DNA of 64,000 bases from HGM04593 sp045647885 (GCA_045647885.1 JAZRMX010000014.1:62001-126000); one strand, 5' to 3'; positions 18,001 to 27,666 are shown, numbered from the stretch's first letter. The notes: generated from the sequence alone by a model not told the origin. A program made the numbers and translations.

Positions 18001-18407
18001 TTGTGAACTCTAACCGTATGAACTTCGAGAATATGTCATCGTTCAACAACCAGAGTGTTGCCGTTAACTGGCGCTGGCGTAAAGAGGGTGATATAACAGA
18101 GATACCTCGCGCCGTGTTCGGTTCTAACTCTGCATACAACTACTTGGGTAGCGACCGTTACGTTGAGGATGCTTCATACTTGCGTCTTTCTTACGTTCAG
18201 TTGTCTTACCAGTTCGACAACGACTGGGTAAAGAAAATTGGTTTGAGAAGCTTGTCAATCTATGCTTCGGCCGACAACCTTATCCACTGGTCTAAGTATA
18301 CTGGTCTTGATCCCGAAATCAGCTCAGGTGGTAACGGAATTGCATATGACTATTCAGAGACTCCCCGTCCCCGTTCATACACAATTTCAGTTTCTATGGG
18401 ATTCTAA
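15078..18407 (+). CDS. SusC/RagA-family TonB-dependent transporter (unit 1)
   Basis: A 1109-residue outer-membrane TonB-dependent receptor of the SusC type. ATG at 15078 gives a proper signal peptide ending SAFAQ. Then comes a carboxypeptidase-D-like domain (ARISGTITSDSEG to VSYIGYKPQRI), a TonB-box-like stretch (DNMLDDVVIEA), the plug with the family pattern LLVVDDNIFQV and VLKDAASCAVWGSAGANGV, and a 22-strand barrel ending in an aromatic strand (SYTISVSMGF). The next gene is its SusD partner, 25 bases on. Such pairs import glycans or peptides across the outer membrane; nothing nearby identifies the substrate. Confidence 0.95.
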   Translation: MDKIKHLLLLAFCCTLCVSAFAQKSARISGTITSDSEGPLIMVNVTERDKNNRIIEATVTDFEGNFSMIVKNTANELEVSYIGYKPQRIKIGTRTVFNIKMVEDNMLDDVVIEAQEIVRTGGLDILEREMTHATQKISMEEMQGLSFASVDEALQGQIAGLDVVMGSGSVGKGTQMRLRGVSMLEGSDSELQPLLVVDDNIFQVDEGFDFTNSTEDKFAELLMINTEDIAEIEVLKDAASCAVWGSAGANGVIKIKTKRGKRGPTRVSFTYKFKDKWTPEGLNLLNGDDYTMMMKQALFNQNNESKDVPELSYNKNFLEYENYNNNTDWVDAIEKHGYRHEYSLNLNGGGEKATFRVSGSYTNETGQVIGEEMDQLSSRLALDYFVSQRIKVIADFSFSYVNRVYHGSGLLYTAQKMMPNMAIYRQDQNGMNTDEYFNLLNDDERKYTSEIVDQNMNLKNPVADGNLAESKYENYSINPQITFEYNLLGLEDNQSQLKYRGMVNLNASTSATRNYNPGELYPDLDWYNSAINQSTSSDSKSLGFSTRHNLIFTPYLGSKDHYLTMTGQFELRTGTSNSQYAQSQGLPTGNITSATISSVLGGASSGKSMWRSISFVYDAHYSYKSKYMLRLSLRGEGLTSMGDDKKWVMFPAISGRWNISDEPWMQWAKPVLSMLSIRPGFGMDGHAPGENRTFNTYTDTKIPYGNLGAGYKMEGLRLTALTTSDKREWNIGSDFGFFDGKLTGSFNYYIATTYDQLVSNYKIPSITGYSTLAYKNSGTMRNSGWELNLSTASFKVFKDFSVSMFFNIGNNYNEILEMEEAYLKDRNETYDRAENAKYLGRVQVGNPFGAIYGFRYKGVYRFSYKNWEKALSEAAAGRDGSCPIVRDVNGNVVYNANGTPKQMTLFYNREDESGYKFRGGDAIYEDVNNDGTINQLDIVYLGNSNPAAQGGFGFTFRYKKWSLKTNFTYRYGVDVVNSNRMNFENMSSFNNQSVAVNWRWRKEGDITEIPRAVFGSNSAYNYLGSDRYVEDASYLRLSYVQLSYQFDNDWVKKIGLRSLSIYASADNLIHWSKYTGLDPEISSGGNGIAYDYSETPRPRSYTISVSMGF

Positions 18408-18432
18408 AACAATATAAAAGTTGAGGTATATT

Positions 18433-20169
18433 ATGAAAAATATAAAGAATATATATAGAAAGCTTATATTGGTATCGGTTCTTATAAGCGGAATGTTTAT
18501 CACATCGTGTGATGACTATTTGACAATTATTCCTCCCGAGAAATTGGTTCACGAGGATTTCTGGCGCACCGAGGCCGAAGTTACCGGTTACACAGCTACT
18601 GCTTATGCCACACTATGTAACAACAATACATTGACAAGAGCAATCGTATGGGGCGAGTCTCGTTCGCAGTCTGTAGACTGTAAAGTTGGTCAGTACACCG
18701 ATGCATTTGAGAACCTCTTCAATGGTCTGTTGTACGACGATCATCCTTATTCATCTTGGTCCGAATATTACAGTGCCATCAGCGCTTGTAACCTTGTAAT
18801 GGAATATGGTCCCAACGTAACCTCTAAAGACCCCAACTTCTCTAATGCCGAGATGGTTATAATTGAAGGTGAGATGTTGGCCCTGAGAGCTTACGCACAC
18901 TTTATGCTGTTGCGTGCTTTCTGCAACATTCCTTTGGCAACCAAGGTGGTGATGAGCGATGCTGAAATCCCCTCATACCCCCAGGAGTCTCCTATGACTG
19001 TGCTGAACTCTATCTACAGCGATCTTGAGTCGGCAAGTACAAAGGTACTTCTCTCTTCTGCTCCCAATGTAGGAAGCGTGGGCCGTATAACAACTAACGC
19101 CGTGTATGCATTGATGGCCGATGTTGATATGTGGCGTGCAGCTTTTTCCGAATATTACAGAATTTCGGGTATAGAAGAGGCTGCATATCCTGCCGACACT
19201 TACTACGAGATGGCTATACAGAACTGTCGCAAGATCCTTGCAAGCATGCACGAAATCTATTGTGAGGAGGTTGAGGAAGAGGAAGAAAGAACCGCTTACT
19301 CACTTCTGGAGAACGACAACGACAAGAAAGAGGGTGACAAAGACCCCAGAAAATTTGGTTTCAGTAGAGTTTATAATCAAATCTTCGGTAATGGAAACTC
19401 TTTAGAGTCAATCTTTGAATTCCAGATTATCAAGGACAACTTCGGTAAATCTTCAGGTATTGCCGCTTTCTATGGTTCAGATGGTAAAAAGAACTCTCCC
19501 TTGTTCGTTTCCAAGAAGTTTGTTGACATCTTCGACGATAACGACTTGCGTAAGTATGCTTTCACAACATATCCCAACAGTAACTGGAATGTTCAGGAGA
19601 CATCGGGCGACTATTATGTAAACAAGTATCACGCAAAGAACACTCCTAACGACGCGACAAATACTCGTGAGTTCCGCACTGCTGACGACTATGATGCAAA
19701 CTGGATTGTATATCGCAAGACCGACATAATGCTTTTGATGGCCGAGGCTTTGGTTGCGCGCTCTTATGCCGATGATGCAGCACTTAACGAAGCTTACGAG
19801 ATTGTAAAAGCTATCAACGCCCGTTGGATGGTCGATGGAATCAGCAAATTGGAATATACAACAAAAGAAGACTGTATGAAACTTGTACGCGACGAGCGTG
19901 CGCGCGAGTTGTGTTTCGAAGGAAAGCTTTGGTTCGACATTGTACGCGAGGCTTTGCAGACTCCTCACGATAAGCGTGGTACATTGGTTGCCGGCTACAA
20001 CACAAAGGTTAGCCACGGTGCCGACAAGGACGAATTGGTAATGCGTTTTACACGTATCAGCTCATTGTTTATGCCCATTCACAAAGACGAAATGCGCTTT
20101 AACAAAGAGCTCGTTCAGAATGAGTCTTGTACTACTTCAGGTGGCGATGATTATATTGACCAGAATTAG
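18433..20169 (+). CDS. SusD/RagB-family surface lipoprotein (unit 1)
   Basis: A 578-residue SusD-like substrate-capturing lid for the SusC encoded just upstream. ATG at 18433 opens a lipoprotein signal ending MFITSC, and the mature N-terminus DDYLTIIPPEKLVHEDFWRTEAEV is typical of the family, as are the TPR-like segments (EMLALRAYAHFMLLRAFCNIP) and the C-terminal VRDERARELCFEGKLWFDIVR block. An acidic, lysine-rich loop (EEVEEEEERTAY...NDNDKKEGDKD, about residues 277-305) is a surface insertion. Transcribed with susC. Confidence 0.95.
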   Translation: MKNIKNIYRKLILVSVLISGMFITSCDDYLTIIPPEKLVHEDFWRTEAEVTGYTATAYATLCNNNTLTRAIVWGESRSQSVDCKVGQYTDAFENLFNGLLYDDHPYSSWSEYYSAISACNLVMEYGPNVTSKDPNFSNAEMVIIEGEMLALRAYAHFMLLRAFCNIPLATKVVMSDAEIPSYPQESPMTVLNSIYSDLESASTKVLLSSAPNVGSVGRITTNAVYALMADVDMWRAAFSEYYRISGIEEAAYPADTYYEMAIQNCRKILASMHEIYCEEVEEEEERTAYSLLENDNDKKEGDKDPRKFGFSRVYNQIFGNGNSLESIFEFQIIKDNFGKSSGIAAFYGSDGKKNSPLFVSKKFVDIFDDNDLRKYAFTTYPNSNWNVQETSGDYYVNKYHAKNTPNDATNTREFRTADDYDANWIVYRKTDIMLLMAEALVARSYADDAALNEAYEIVKAINARWMVDGISKLEYTTKEDCMKLVRDERARELCFEGKLWFDIVREALQTPHDKRGTLVAGYNTKVSHGADKDELVMRFTRISSLFMPIHKDEMRFNKELVQNESCTTSGGDDYIDQN

Positions 20170-20230
20170 TATCAGGAGCCTATTGTTAACTACAAGGAAT
20201 TGATTATTCTATTTATAAAAAATATAGAAG

Positions 20231-22108
20231 ATGAAAGCAATGTTAAAAAATAAATTTTTGGTTGTGTCAATTTTGACATTAGCTCTTTTTATGAGTTATT
20301 CGTGCGAAGAGCCTGATGTATATACCTTCCCCGAGGCGCCCGAATCGGAATTGACAATTCTTGAATTGATGAGAAAGGATCCCGATTTTGCAAACTTCCT
20401 TTATATCGTGGATTTGTGTGGTGCCGAGTGTGCCGACTCTCTTTTCAACCAGTCTAGAGTATACACCGTCTTTGCTTCGGTTAACGAGAGCTACGATGTC
20501 GCTACTGTTGAGGAGCGCATTGCCAACGGCGACCGTGAAGGCGTTTTCAAGGAGTTCGTAACATCTCACGTTGCCAATAACCGTCACGCTGCCAATGGCC
20601 AGCTCGGCGAGGACAATACTCTGCTTATGCTTAATGGCAAACTCGTGGAGTTCTCGGGAGATGCCCGTTCAGGATACACATTCGGTACCAGCAAATTGCT
20701 CCAGACCAACATTATGGCACGAAACGGTGTCATTCACAAATTGAGTGCCCCCGCTTCTTATAAACCCTCTTTGTGGGAGTCTATAAAGAATGTAAACAGC
20801 ATTAGTGCATTCTGGGATTTCTGTTTGTCTTTCACAAAAAGAGAGTTTGACAAGAACAGTCCTCAGGGCGACCCTGTAAACCAGCAGCCCACATATATCG
20901 ACTCTTTGTTTATTGAAACAAACGAGATGCTCAACATTATGGGTAGCATCAATAATGAGGACTCTACAATGGTAATGTATGCGCCTACAGACGAGTTGTG
21001 GAACAGCATTTCGGATAACATCCTTTCATTCTATAACTATAGGTACGAGAGCGAGTTCCTTTCAAAGATGGATCAGGAAGAGATTGACTCTATAAGTATG
21101 ATTTCTGCTCAGAAGCAGTATCTCAAGTACTTTACCTATAGTTTGTCAGACCAGAGAGTCGATGGCGCAGTGCCCACATACGACAATCTCCCCGACTCAA
21201 TGATTGCCCGTAACGGCCTTTCTTACCCCCGTAAGAAATTTGCAAGAAACGAATTTTCTGTAACAGAGACACATGTAATGTCAAACGGTATGCTCAATGT
21301 TGTGGATGCAATGCCTTTGAATCCCTTCAATTTGTGGATTGATACCATTAAGTTTGAGCCCGATTTGGAAACAGTAGAGGACGAGGACAAATATCACACA
21401 TATTTGAGAGAGAGTAAGGGTGGTTCAACATACCGCACTGTATCGGTTGCCAAACTCGACCAGAACCCCGATGTTGTTGGCAAGCTCTCTAACGGCCAAT
21501 ACTTCGAAGCATCTTGTGCCGAGAAGAAAGCAAACTTGTTGCCCGTTGTAAAATTCTTCGTGAAAAACATCTACTCGGCCAACTACAAGATTGCTTTGAT
21601 TACTCCCCCCTGGTTCATTAAGAGCTATAAGGATACAATCGTAGACCCCGCCAACCCCACTAACCCCGGCGCTAACTATCCCAAATATCGTAAATCTTAT
21701 TTGCGTGTAAGCGTTATGCAGAACAACGAACTTCTTGGAATGTTCCCCAGCGATTCTGTGAAACTTAGAAGTGGTGGTTATAGAGTACTTGAGACTAGTG
21801 CCATTACCCCCGATACCGCCCGTATCGATACCATCTTCCTGAAAGACGAGAATGGCGAGGACAAGATTTTCAAGTTTGACTATTGCGAGAACTTTGGAAA
21901 CCTTTCAGAGCTTGGTGATATTGAAGACAAGGAATATACAGTAGAGATTAAGATTGAGTTGTTGGAGCCCGCCTACAAGAGAGGTTCTCAATACATGGCA
22001 ATAAACAACAACCGTTATGCTCACCGTTTCTTGCTCGACCAGATATTGCTTATCCCTGTAGATCCTAACGAGGAGGAGTCGGGTACTGAAGATGAGCCCC
22101 TCGACTAA
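20231..22108 (+). CDS. Fasciclin (FAS1) domain lipoprotein (unit 2)
   Basis: A 625-residue lipoprotein with signal ending FMSYSC. Two FAS1-like modules are visible: residues about 35-180 (ELMRKDPDFANFLYIVDLCG, RVYTVFASVNES, FVTSHVANNRH, NGVIHKLSAP) and about 190-365 (SAFWDFCLSFTKREF, STMVMYAPTDELWNS, MLNVVDAMP). The C-terminal about 250 residues form a separate, probably beta-sandwich domain of unknown function. It is shorter than the fasciclin protein of unit 1 but holds the same place before a susC/susD pair, 61 bases after susD of unit 1, suggesting block duplication followed by divergence. Confidence 0.82.
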   Translation: MKAMLKNKFLVVSILTLALFMSYSCEEPDVYTFPEAPESELTILELMRKDPDFANFLYIVDLCGAECADSLFNQSRVYTVFASVNESYDVATVEERIANGDREGVFKEFVTSHVANNRHAANGQLGEDNTLLMLNGKLVEFSGDARSGYTFGTSKLLQTNIMARNGVIHKLSAPASYKPSLWESIKNVNSISAFWDFCLSFTKREFDKNSPQGDPVNQQPTYIDSLFIETNEMLNIMGSINNEDSTMVMYAPTDELWNSISDNILSFYNYRYESEFLSKMDQEEIDSISMISAQKQYLKYFTYSLSDQRVDGAVPTYDNLPDSMIARNGLSYPRKKFARNEFSVTETHVMSNGMLNVVDAMPLNPFNLWIDTIKFEPDLETVEDEDKYHTYLRESKGGSTYRTVSVAKLDQNPDVVGKLSNGQYFEASCAEKKANLLPVVKFFVKNIYSANYKIALITPPWFIKSYKDTIVDPANPTNPGANYPKYRKSYLRVSVMQNNELLGMFPSDSVKLRSGGYRVLETSAITPDTARIDTIFLKDENGEDKIFKFDYCENFGNLSELGDIEDKEYTVEIKIELLEPAYKRGSQYMAINNNRYAHRFLLDQILLIPVDPNEEESGTEDEPLD

Positions 22109-22136
22109 AGCTTTAAAAGAAAAATAGAAAAAAACT

Positions 22137-25100
22137 ATGAATATGCGACAAATAATGCAACTATTGATGGCGTTAATAGTGTTGATGCCATCGGCTTTGA
22201 ACGCTTCGGTTTTCAATGCTACAGCTTCTATGGAAAGCGATTCTGCGAAGGTCGGTAATAAGCTTGTCGAGACCCCCGCAACCCGCACCATTACCGGTAC
22301 TGTTTACGATGCCGCCACAAACAATCCCCTTTCGGGTGTGCGTGTGCAGGCTACCGGTCACATCAAAATTACAACAATGACTAACGGCGATGGCCAATAT
22401 AAACTTGAGATTCCGTCTTATGTTACATTGTTGAGCTTCTCAACCCCCGAATACTCGTTGATGCAGGCACCTGTATATAAAGACGATGTTATCAATGTCC
22501 GTCTCTATTCAGACAAGTTCTCTGGTAACTATACTGCCGACATCAAGGCTTTGGAGCATAACGGTTTCACAAACGAAGTGACTCCCTCGCTAACAGTTGA
22601 TACCGAGATTCAGAAGAACCTTGGTGCCGATGTACGCTCAATTACCCGCTCTGGAGCTCTGGGTATTGGTAATGCAATGTTTATACGCGGTATAAACTCT
22701 ATTAATGCCAATACACAACCCCTTGTTGTGGTCGATGGTATTATATGGGATATGCAGGAGAATTCTTATACCAACCACACCGGTATGTACAACAATATTC
22801 TCTCTTCTATTGACATTGAGGATATTGAGGACGTGCAGGTAATGAAGAATGGTGCAGCAATCTATGGTGCCCGTGCAGCCAACGGTGTAATCCTCATTAA
22901 TACAAAACGTGGTAAGAGTATGGCTACCCGCATTACTGCAAACCTTTATGGCGGTATGACAACCATTCCCTCAACCATAGATATGCTTGGTGCCGAGGAA
23001 TATCGTTTGTATGCAAACGACCTGCTTGGTACAGTAAAGAATCTTGGTGCCAACGCCAACCATGAGTTCCTCCGTAGCGACCCCTCTTTCGTGAAATATG
23101 CAAAATATCACAATAACACAAACTGGGAGGATTATGTATATAAAAGAGCCTTCTCACAGAACTACAAACTTAATGTAGAGGGTGGTGATGACATTGCTAT
23201 GTACAACTTCTCTTTCGGATATACGCAGGCCGACAGTCCTCTTGAGGGTAACAATTTCAACAGAATGAACGTACGCTTGAATTCAACAATCTCTTTGACC
23301 GAGGCGTTGTCTACCCGCGTTGACATTTCTTATTCTCGTGTTGCCCGTGAGCTTCTCGACGATGGTTTCCGCGAGGATGATACAGAATTCCCCTTGACAT
23401 CTACAGCTTTGCTTGCAAAGGTTAAATCTCCTTTCTTGAGTCCTTACAGATATTCAAATTTGGGTCAGATAAGTTCAAACTATGATGGTGCTGACACCTT
23501 TGCTTACGATGCAATCAGAAAGTCAGGTATCACTCACCCCAACAACTCATTGTACAACCCTATGACCATTCTTGACAAGGGTGCCGGTGAGTACAAGAAC
23601 GAGATGGAGTATACCAATATGGGTATCACCATTGCTCCCGAAATGAAATTGGGCGATTTTACCATTACAGAGACCTTCAACTACTCTTTGCACCGCGTGA
23701 ACGAGATTTATTATCTCCCCTACGCTCAGCCCGAGGGTGAGTTGAGCACTGCCTCAAACTTCTACCTTGAGAGTGCAGGTACCACCATAAACAACTATGC
23801 AGCATCTATGTTCGGTCGCGAGGCTGCAATCACCAGTGACACACGAGTTACCTGGAAGAAACGTTTCGGCGCTCACAACTTTGATGCTTTCGGTGGTTTC
23901 CGTTACACTAACTTTGATTTCGACTCAAACTACATTGGTGGTGCCAACACCGGTAACGACAACAGCTTCAAGGTGCATCAGGGTCTTGACGCGTTGACAA
24001 CCTCTGGTGAGGACGATGCCTGGACAAATATGTCTTGGTACATGCAGGCCGACTATTCTTACAAGACACGTTACTTCTTGCAGGCTTCGGCTTCTTTGGA
24101 GTCTTCTTCACGCTTCGGTAAAGAGGCTGTAGATGGCTTGAAGATGTGTGGCGTTTCTTGGGCATTCTTCCCCTCTATCCAGTCGGCTTGGCTCGTTTCA
24201 TCGGAGAACTGGTTCAAGGTTCCCGGTGTGAATATGTTGAAGTTGCGTGCCGGTTTCGATATGACAGGTAACGATGCTATCGATTTCTATGCTTCACGCA
24301 GCTACATGCAGGCAATCAAGTTCAATGACTTTATTATGGGTATGCAGTTTGCCAATGTTGAGAACGATGGTATCAAATGGGAAACAACATCTCGTGTAAA
24401 CCTTGGTTTCGATGCAATGTTCCTTGACAATCGTTTGGCCTTGAGCTTCGATGCATACAAATCAAAGACATCAGACCTCTTGGTACAGAAGAAATATGTA
24501 TACATCACAGGTATGGATACATACTGGAGCAATGGCGGTGAGCTCGAGAATACAGGTTTCGAGGCATCGTTGTCGGCAAAAGTTGTAAACAATAAGGACT
24601 TCAAGATGGAGTTGGGTGCTTCTGTAGGCCACTATAAGAACAAGGTAATCTCTCTCGACGAGGATGTTGCTGTAGCTTCAGTATACGGCGGCGAGGTGAA
24701 GACAATGGTTGGCCAGCCCGTAGGTGTATTCTGGGGTTATAAGACCGCAGGTGTTATCTGCTCTTCGGCCGAGGCTGACGCTTTGAACCAGTACCAGATG
24801 AACGGTAAGGAGCGCGAGTACTTCAAGGCCGGTGATATGAGATTCCTCGACCTCAACCCCGGTTCTAACCCCGGTTGCATTGATGAGAACGACAAGACTG
24901 TGATTGGTGACCCCAACCCCGACTTCTATGGTAACATCTATGCAAACCTCACTTACAAGAACTGGAAACTCGGTATCGTTTGCAACTATTCAGTAGGCAA
25001 CGATGTATACAACTACTATCGTCAGATGTTGGAGAGTGGTTCAAGCTTCTTCAACCAGACAACCAGCCTGAAGAACCGTTGGGTGTGCGATGGCCAGATT

Positions 25101-25406
25101 ACCGATATCCCCGCAGTTTCTTATGGCGATCCTATGGGTAACAGCCGTTTCTCTGACAGATGGATTGAGGATGGTTCATACTTCAAGTTGAAGTCAATCA
25201 AGTTGTCATACGACATCCCTGTTTCATACAGCTGGCTACAGGGTGTGACAGTGTGGTGTGCCGCCGATAACCTTTGGACAATCACTGGTTACAAAGGCAA
25301 CGACCCCGAGACTTCTGTAAACAACAATGTATTGTATCAGGGTGTTGACGCCGGCTTGACTTCGCAGAGCGCAAGCTATCACTTTGGTGTAAAAATAAAC
25401 CTCTAA
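22137..25406 (+). CDS. SusC/RagA-family TonB-dependent transporter (unit 2)
   Basis: A 1089-residue SusC-type receptor, clearly divergent from that of unit 1. The N-terminus has a signal peptide (LMALIVLMPSALNASV), then a carboxypeptidase-D-like domain (RTITGTVYDAATNNPLSGVRV), the plug (NAMFIRGINSINANTQPLVVV, VMKNGAAIYGARAANGVI) and a beta barrel. The pre-plug region (about 85-170) replaces the usual TonB-box stretch with an unusual linker (SDKFSGNYTADIKALEH). It starts 28 bases after the fasciclin gene and is separated from susD by a 54-base gap containing a perfect hairpin. Confidence 0.95.
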   Translation: MNMRQIMQLLMALIVLMPSALNASVFNATASMESDSAKVGNKLVETPATRTITGTVYDAATNNPLSGVRVQATGHIKITTMTNGDGQYKLEIPSYVTLLSFSTPEYSLMQAPVYKDDVINVRLYSDKFSGNYTADIKALEHNGFTNEVTPSLTVDTEIQKNLGADVRSITRSGALGIGNAMFIRGINSINANTQPLVVVDGIIWDMQENSYTNHTGMYNNILSSIDIEDIEDVQVMKNGAAIYGARAANGVILINTKRGKSMATRITANLYGGMTTIPSTIDMLGAEEYRLYANDLLGTVKNLGANANHEFLRSDPSFVKYAKYHNNTNWEDYVYKRAFSQNYKLNVEGGDDIAMYNFSFGYTQADSPLEGNNFNRMNVRLNSTISLTEALSTRVDISYSRVARELLDDGFREDDTEFPLTSTALLAKVKSPFLSPYRYSNLGQISSNYDGADTFAYDAIRKSGITHPNNSLYNPMTILDKGAGEYKNEMEYTNMGITIAPEMKLGDFTITETFNYSLHRVNEIYYLPYAQPEGELSTASNFYLESAGTTINNYAASMFGREAAITSDTRVTWKKRFGAHNFDAFGGFRYTNFDFDSNYIGGANTGNDNSFKVHQGLDALTTSGEDDAWTNMSWYMQADYSYKTRYFLQASASLESSSRFGKEAVDGLKMCGVSWAFFPSIQSAWLVSSENWFKVPGVNMLKLRAGFDMTGNDAIDFYASRSYMQAIKFNDFIMGMQFANVENDGIKWETTSRVNLGFDAMFLDNRLALSFDAYKSKTSDLLVQKKYVYITGMDTYWSNGGELENTGFEASLSAKVVNNKDFKMELGASVGHYKNKVISLDEDVAVASVYGGEVKTMVGQPVGVFWGYKTAGVICSSAEADALNQYQMNGKEREYFKAGDMRFLDLNPGSNPGCIDENDKTVIGDPNPDFYGNIYANLTYKNWKLGIVCNYSVGNDVYNYYRQMLESGSSFFNQTTSLKNRWVCDGQITDIPAVSYGDPMGNSRFSDRWIEDGSYFKLKSIKLSYDIPVSYSWLQGVTVWCAADNLWTITGYKGNDPETSVNNNVLYQGVDAGLTSQSASYHFGVKINL

Positions 25407-25415
25407 TGAATAAAA

Positions 25416-25444
25416 ATCGTGTTCCGTTTTATGCGGAACACGAT
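25416..25444 (+). promoter_or_regulatory. Intercistronic hairpin between susC and susD of unit 2
   Basis: ATCGTGTTCCG at 25416-25426 pairs perfectly with CGGAACACGAT at 25434-25444 around a 7-base loop. No T-run follows, so it is not a classical terminator. It could protect the 3' end of susC mRNA after processing or tune the susC:susD ratio. Confidence 0.6.
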
Positions 25445-25460
25445 AAAAACAGAATATAAA

Positions 25461-27641
25461 ATGAAAAAGAATTTTATTAGTACAGTAGCGCTTCTTCTTT
25501 GCGGAGCCATATTTTTCGGTTCATGCGAGGACTTGTTGGAAGCGGAATCGAACCGTGTAGAGTACGAGTTTGAAGATTTTACATCTGGCGATTTGGTATA
25601 TTCAGTATTGGGTATCTTGAATGCTGTGCAGAAGGTGGGCGACAAACAGATTCTTCTTGGTGAGCTCCGTGGCGATCTTGTGACCACAAACAGCCATTCA
25701 GCAAAGGAGTTGAACGATATCAGCAACTTTGAATTCGATGCTGAGTCAAACAAATACCTCAACCCCAAGGAGTATTATGAGATTATAAACAACTGTAACG
25801 TATATCTTGCTCGTGTTGATACAAACCTCTCTAACCAGAACCGCGAGCTTGTAAAACGCGAGTATGCAGCTGTAAAGAGCGTGCGCGCTTGGACATACAT
25901 CCAGTTGATGAAGAACTATAAGGAGATTCCTTTCTATACTGATCCCCTTACATCGAACAGTCAGGCCGACGAGATAATGACAAACAATTTCACAGACCAG
26001 TTGGGTGTAATCAACTATCTTATCGAAGACTTGGAGCCTTTCCAGACAAGACAGATGCCCGAGTGGGAGATCAAGGATTTCTCTGCACCTAACGTGACAA
26101 AGAAATTGTTCATGCCCATCAGAGTTCTTTTGGGTGACCTCTACCTATGGCGTGCCGCTTTGTTGGCCGAGACAGCAGCATATCCCTTGCCTATGGCTAA
26201 CCCCAACAGTGATTATGCAAAGGCTGCGATGTGCTATTACCAGTATCTGGCTATCGACAATAAGATTTCAGATAACAACTCAATCTCTGAGCACAAGAAT
26301 GAGAAACCCAACGATAACCCCAACTACGTTCCTAGCATTAACTTTGTCGACCGTTATGCGATGAATAACTTCGACAATAACTTGAACAACTTTGTTTCTG
26401 TTATCCGTTATTCAAAGACCGAGGAACTTGGTAACATTTCACATTTGGCTTCAATCTTCGCCCCCGGTGGTGAGGAGAATGTTGGTACAGCACAGGTGGT
26501 TGCAGCGCCTGCAATATATGCAGTTTCAACCCGTCAGGCCTATCTTTACAGATATGGTGACACCAAGCAGTACCAGACATACATTGAGAGCAGTAAATTC
26601 CCCGGTGACTTGCGTGTATATTCAACTGTAGTGGGACAGCGCGATGCCGACGCTGCTTATCACAGCAATATGATTGTAAAATACAACCTCGACGATAGCA
26701 AAGCAATCAGCTTCGACAATGGTCAGGCAATGTATTATCCCGGTATCAACACCATTACACGTACAATCATTCTCGACCGTCCCGAGTACGTATACTTGCG
26801 TTTCGCCGAGGCATTGTTGGGCTTGGAGCGCGAGGGCTATACTGGTGCCAAGGAACTTGCAATGTCGGTACTTAAAGATGGTATCAGAGGCGACTGCCAG
26901 TTGTACTGGAACCCCGTATACGGCGAAAAATATATGGAGGATGAGAAGACCGGCGAGTATTTGATGGCTCCTTTGAAGGATGGCGGCAAGAACATAGTTC
27001 TTGAGATTGATGGTGAGGAGGTTGCTCAGTATGCACCCGTGGTATATGAGAATGCAGTATTGGATTTTGACAGCAAAATCAGCTACGACTTCTCTCACAC
27101 AACTTTTTCTAGCAACATTGGTATCCACTCACGCGGTAGCGGTTTCTCGGCTTACAACAAGGCTTATGCTTTGACCGACTCTTGTGTTGCATTGCATTTC
27201 AACATTGAACCCCGTGAGGAGATGATTACCAGACCGGTGTTGAATGCCGATGGTTCAAAGAAACAGATTCCTTTGAAAGACGAAACCGGAGCATACATTC
27301 TCGACGAGGACGGCAATGTAGCCTGGGAGTTTGAATACGAGGAGGCATTGGTTGAAGTATATGATGTTACCGATGAGCATCGTATGAAGTTCATGTACGA
27401 CAAACTTATCGATGAGATGGCTCTTGAGATGGCCTTTGAGGGTCACCGTTTTGCCGACTTGTCACGTATTGCCATTTCACTTGGCAATTATGAGTTCCTC
27501 GCTCGTCGTATTGCAGCACGTAATGTAGCAACCGGTGACTGGCGTTCTGCCGAGGGTGCCGATGGTTGGGATTCCGACCTCTTCAACCGTCTTAAGAACA
27601 AAGACAGCTGGTACTTGCCTTTGCCTGCATATACTAAGTAA
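25461..27641 (+). CDS. SusD/RagB-family surface lipoprotein (unit 2)
   Basis: A 726-residue SusD-like protein, longer than usual (about 500-600). ATG at 25461 gives a lipoprotein signal ending IFFGSC. Family segments include REYAAVKSVRAWTYIQLMKNYKEIPFY, the region YVYLRFAEALLGLEREG, and the C-terminal MALEMAFEGHRFADLSRIA. Residues about 500-650 contain an extra stretch with an acidic beta-rich insert (VLEIDGEEVAQYAP, ILDEDGNVAWEFEYEEA). It is the last gene of the twin locus and is followed by an intrinsic terminator. Confidence 0.92.
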   Translation: MKKNFISTVALLLCGAIFFGSCEDLLEAESNRVEYEFEDFTSGDLVYSVLGILNAVQKVGDKQILLGELRGDLVTTNSHSAKELNDISNFEFDAESNKYLNPKEYYEIINNCNVYLARVDTNLSNQNRELVKREYAAVKSVRAWTYIQLMKNYKEIPFYTDPLTSNSQADEIMTNNFTDQLGVINYLIEDLEPFQTRQMPEWEIKDFSAPNVTKKLFMPIRVLLGDLYLWRAALLAETAAYPLPMANPNSDYAKAAMCYYQYLAIDNKISDNNSISEHKNEKPNDNPNYVPSINFVDRYAMNNFDNNLNNFVSVIRYSKTEELGNISHLASIFAPGGEENVGTAQVVAAPAIYAVSTRQAYLYRYGDTKQYQTYIESSKFPGDLRVYSTVVGQRDADAAYHSNMIVKYNLDDSKAISFDNGQAMYYPGINTITRTIILDRPEYVYLRFAEALLGLEREGYTGAKELAMSVLKDGIRGDCQLYWNPVYGEKYMEDEKTGEYLMAPLKDGGKNIVLEIDGEEVAQYAPVVYENAVLDFDSKISYDFSHTTFSSNIGIHSRGSGFSAYNKAYALTDSCVALHFNIEPREEMITRPVLNADGSKKQIPLKDETGAYILDEDGNVAWEFEYEEALVEVYDVTDEHRMKFMYDKLIDEMALEMAFEGHRFADLSRIAISLGNYEFLARRIAARNVATGDWRSAEGADGWDSDLFNRLKNKDSWYLPLPAYTK

Positions 27642-27666
27642 TTTGATAATGTAATTATACTTATAG

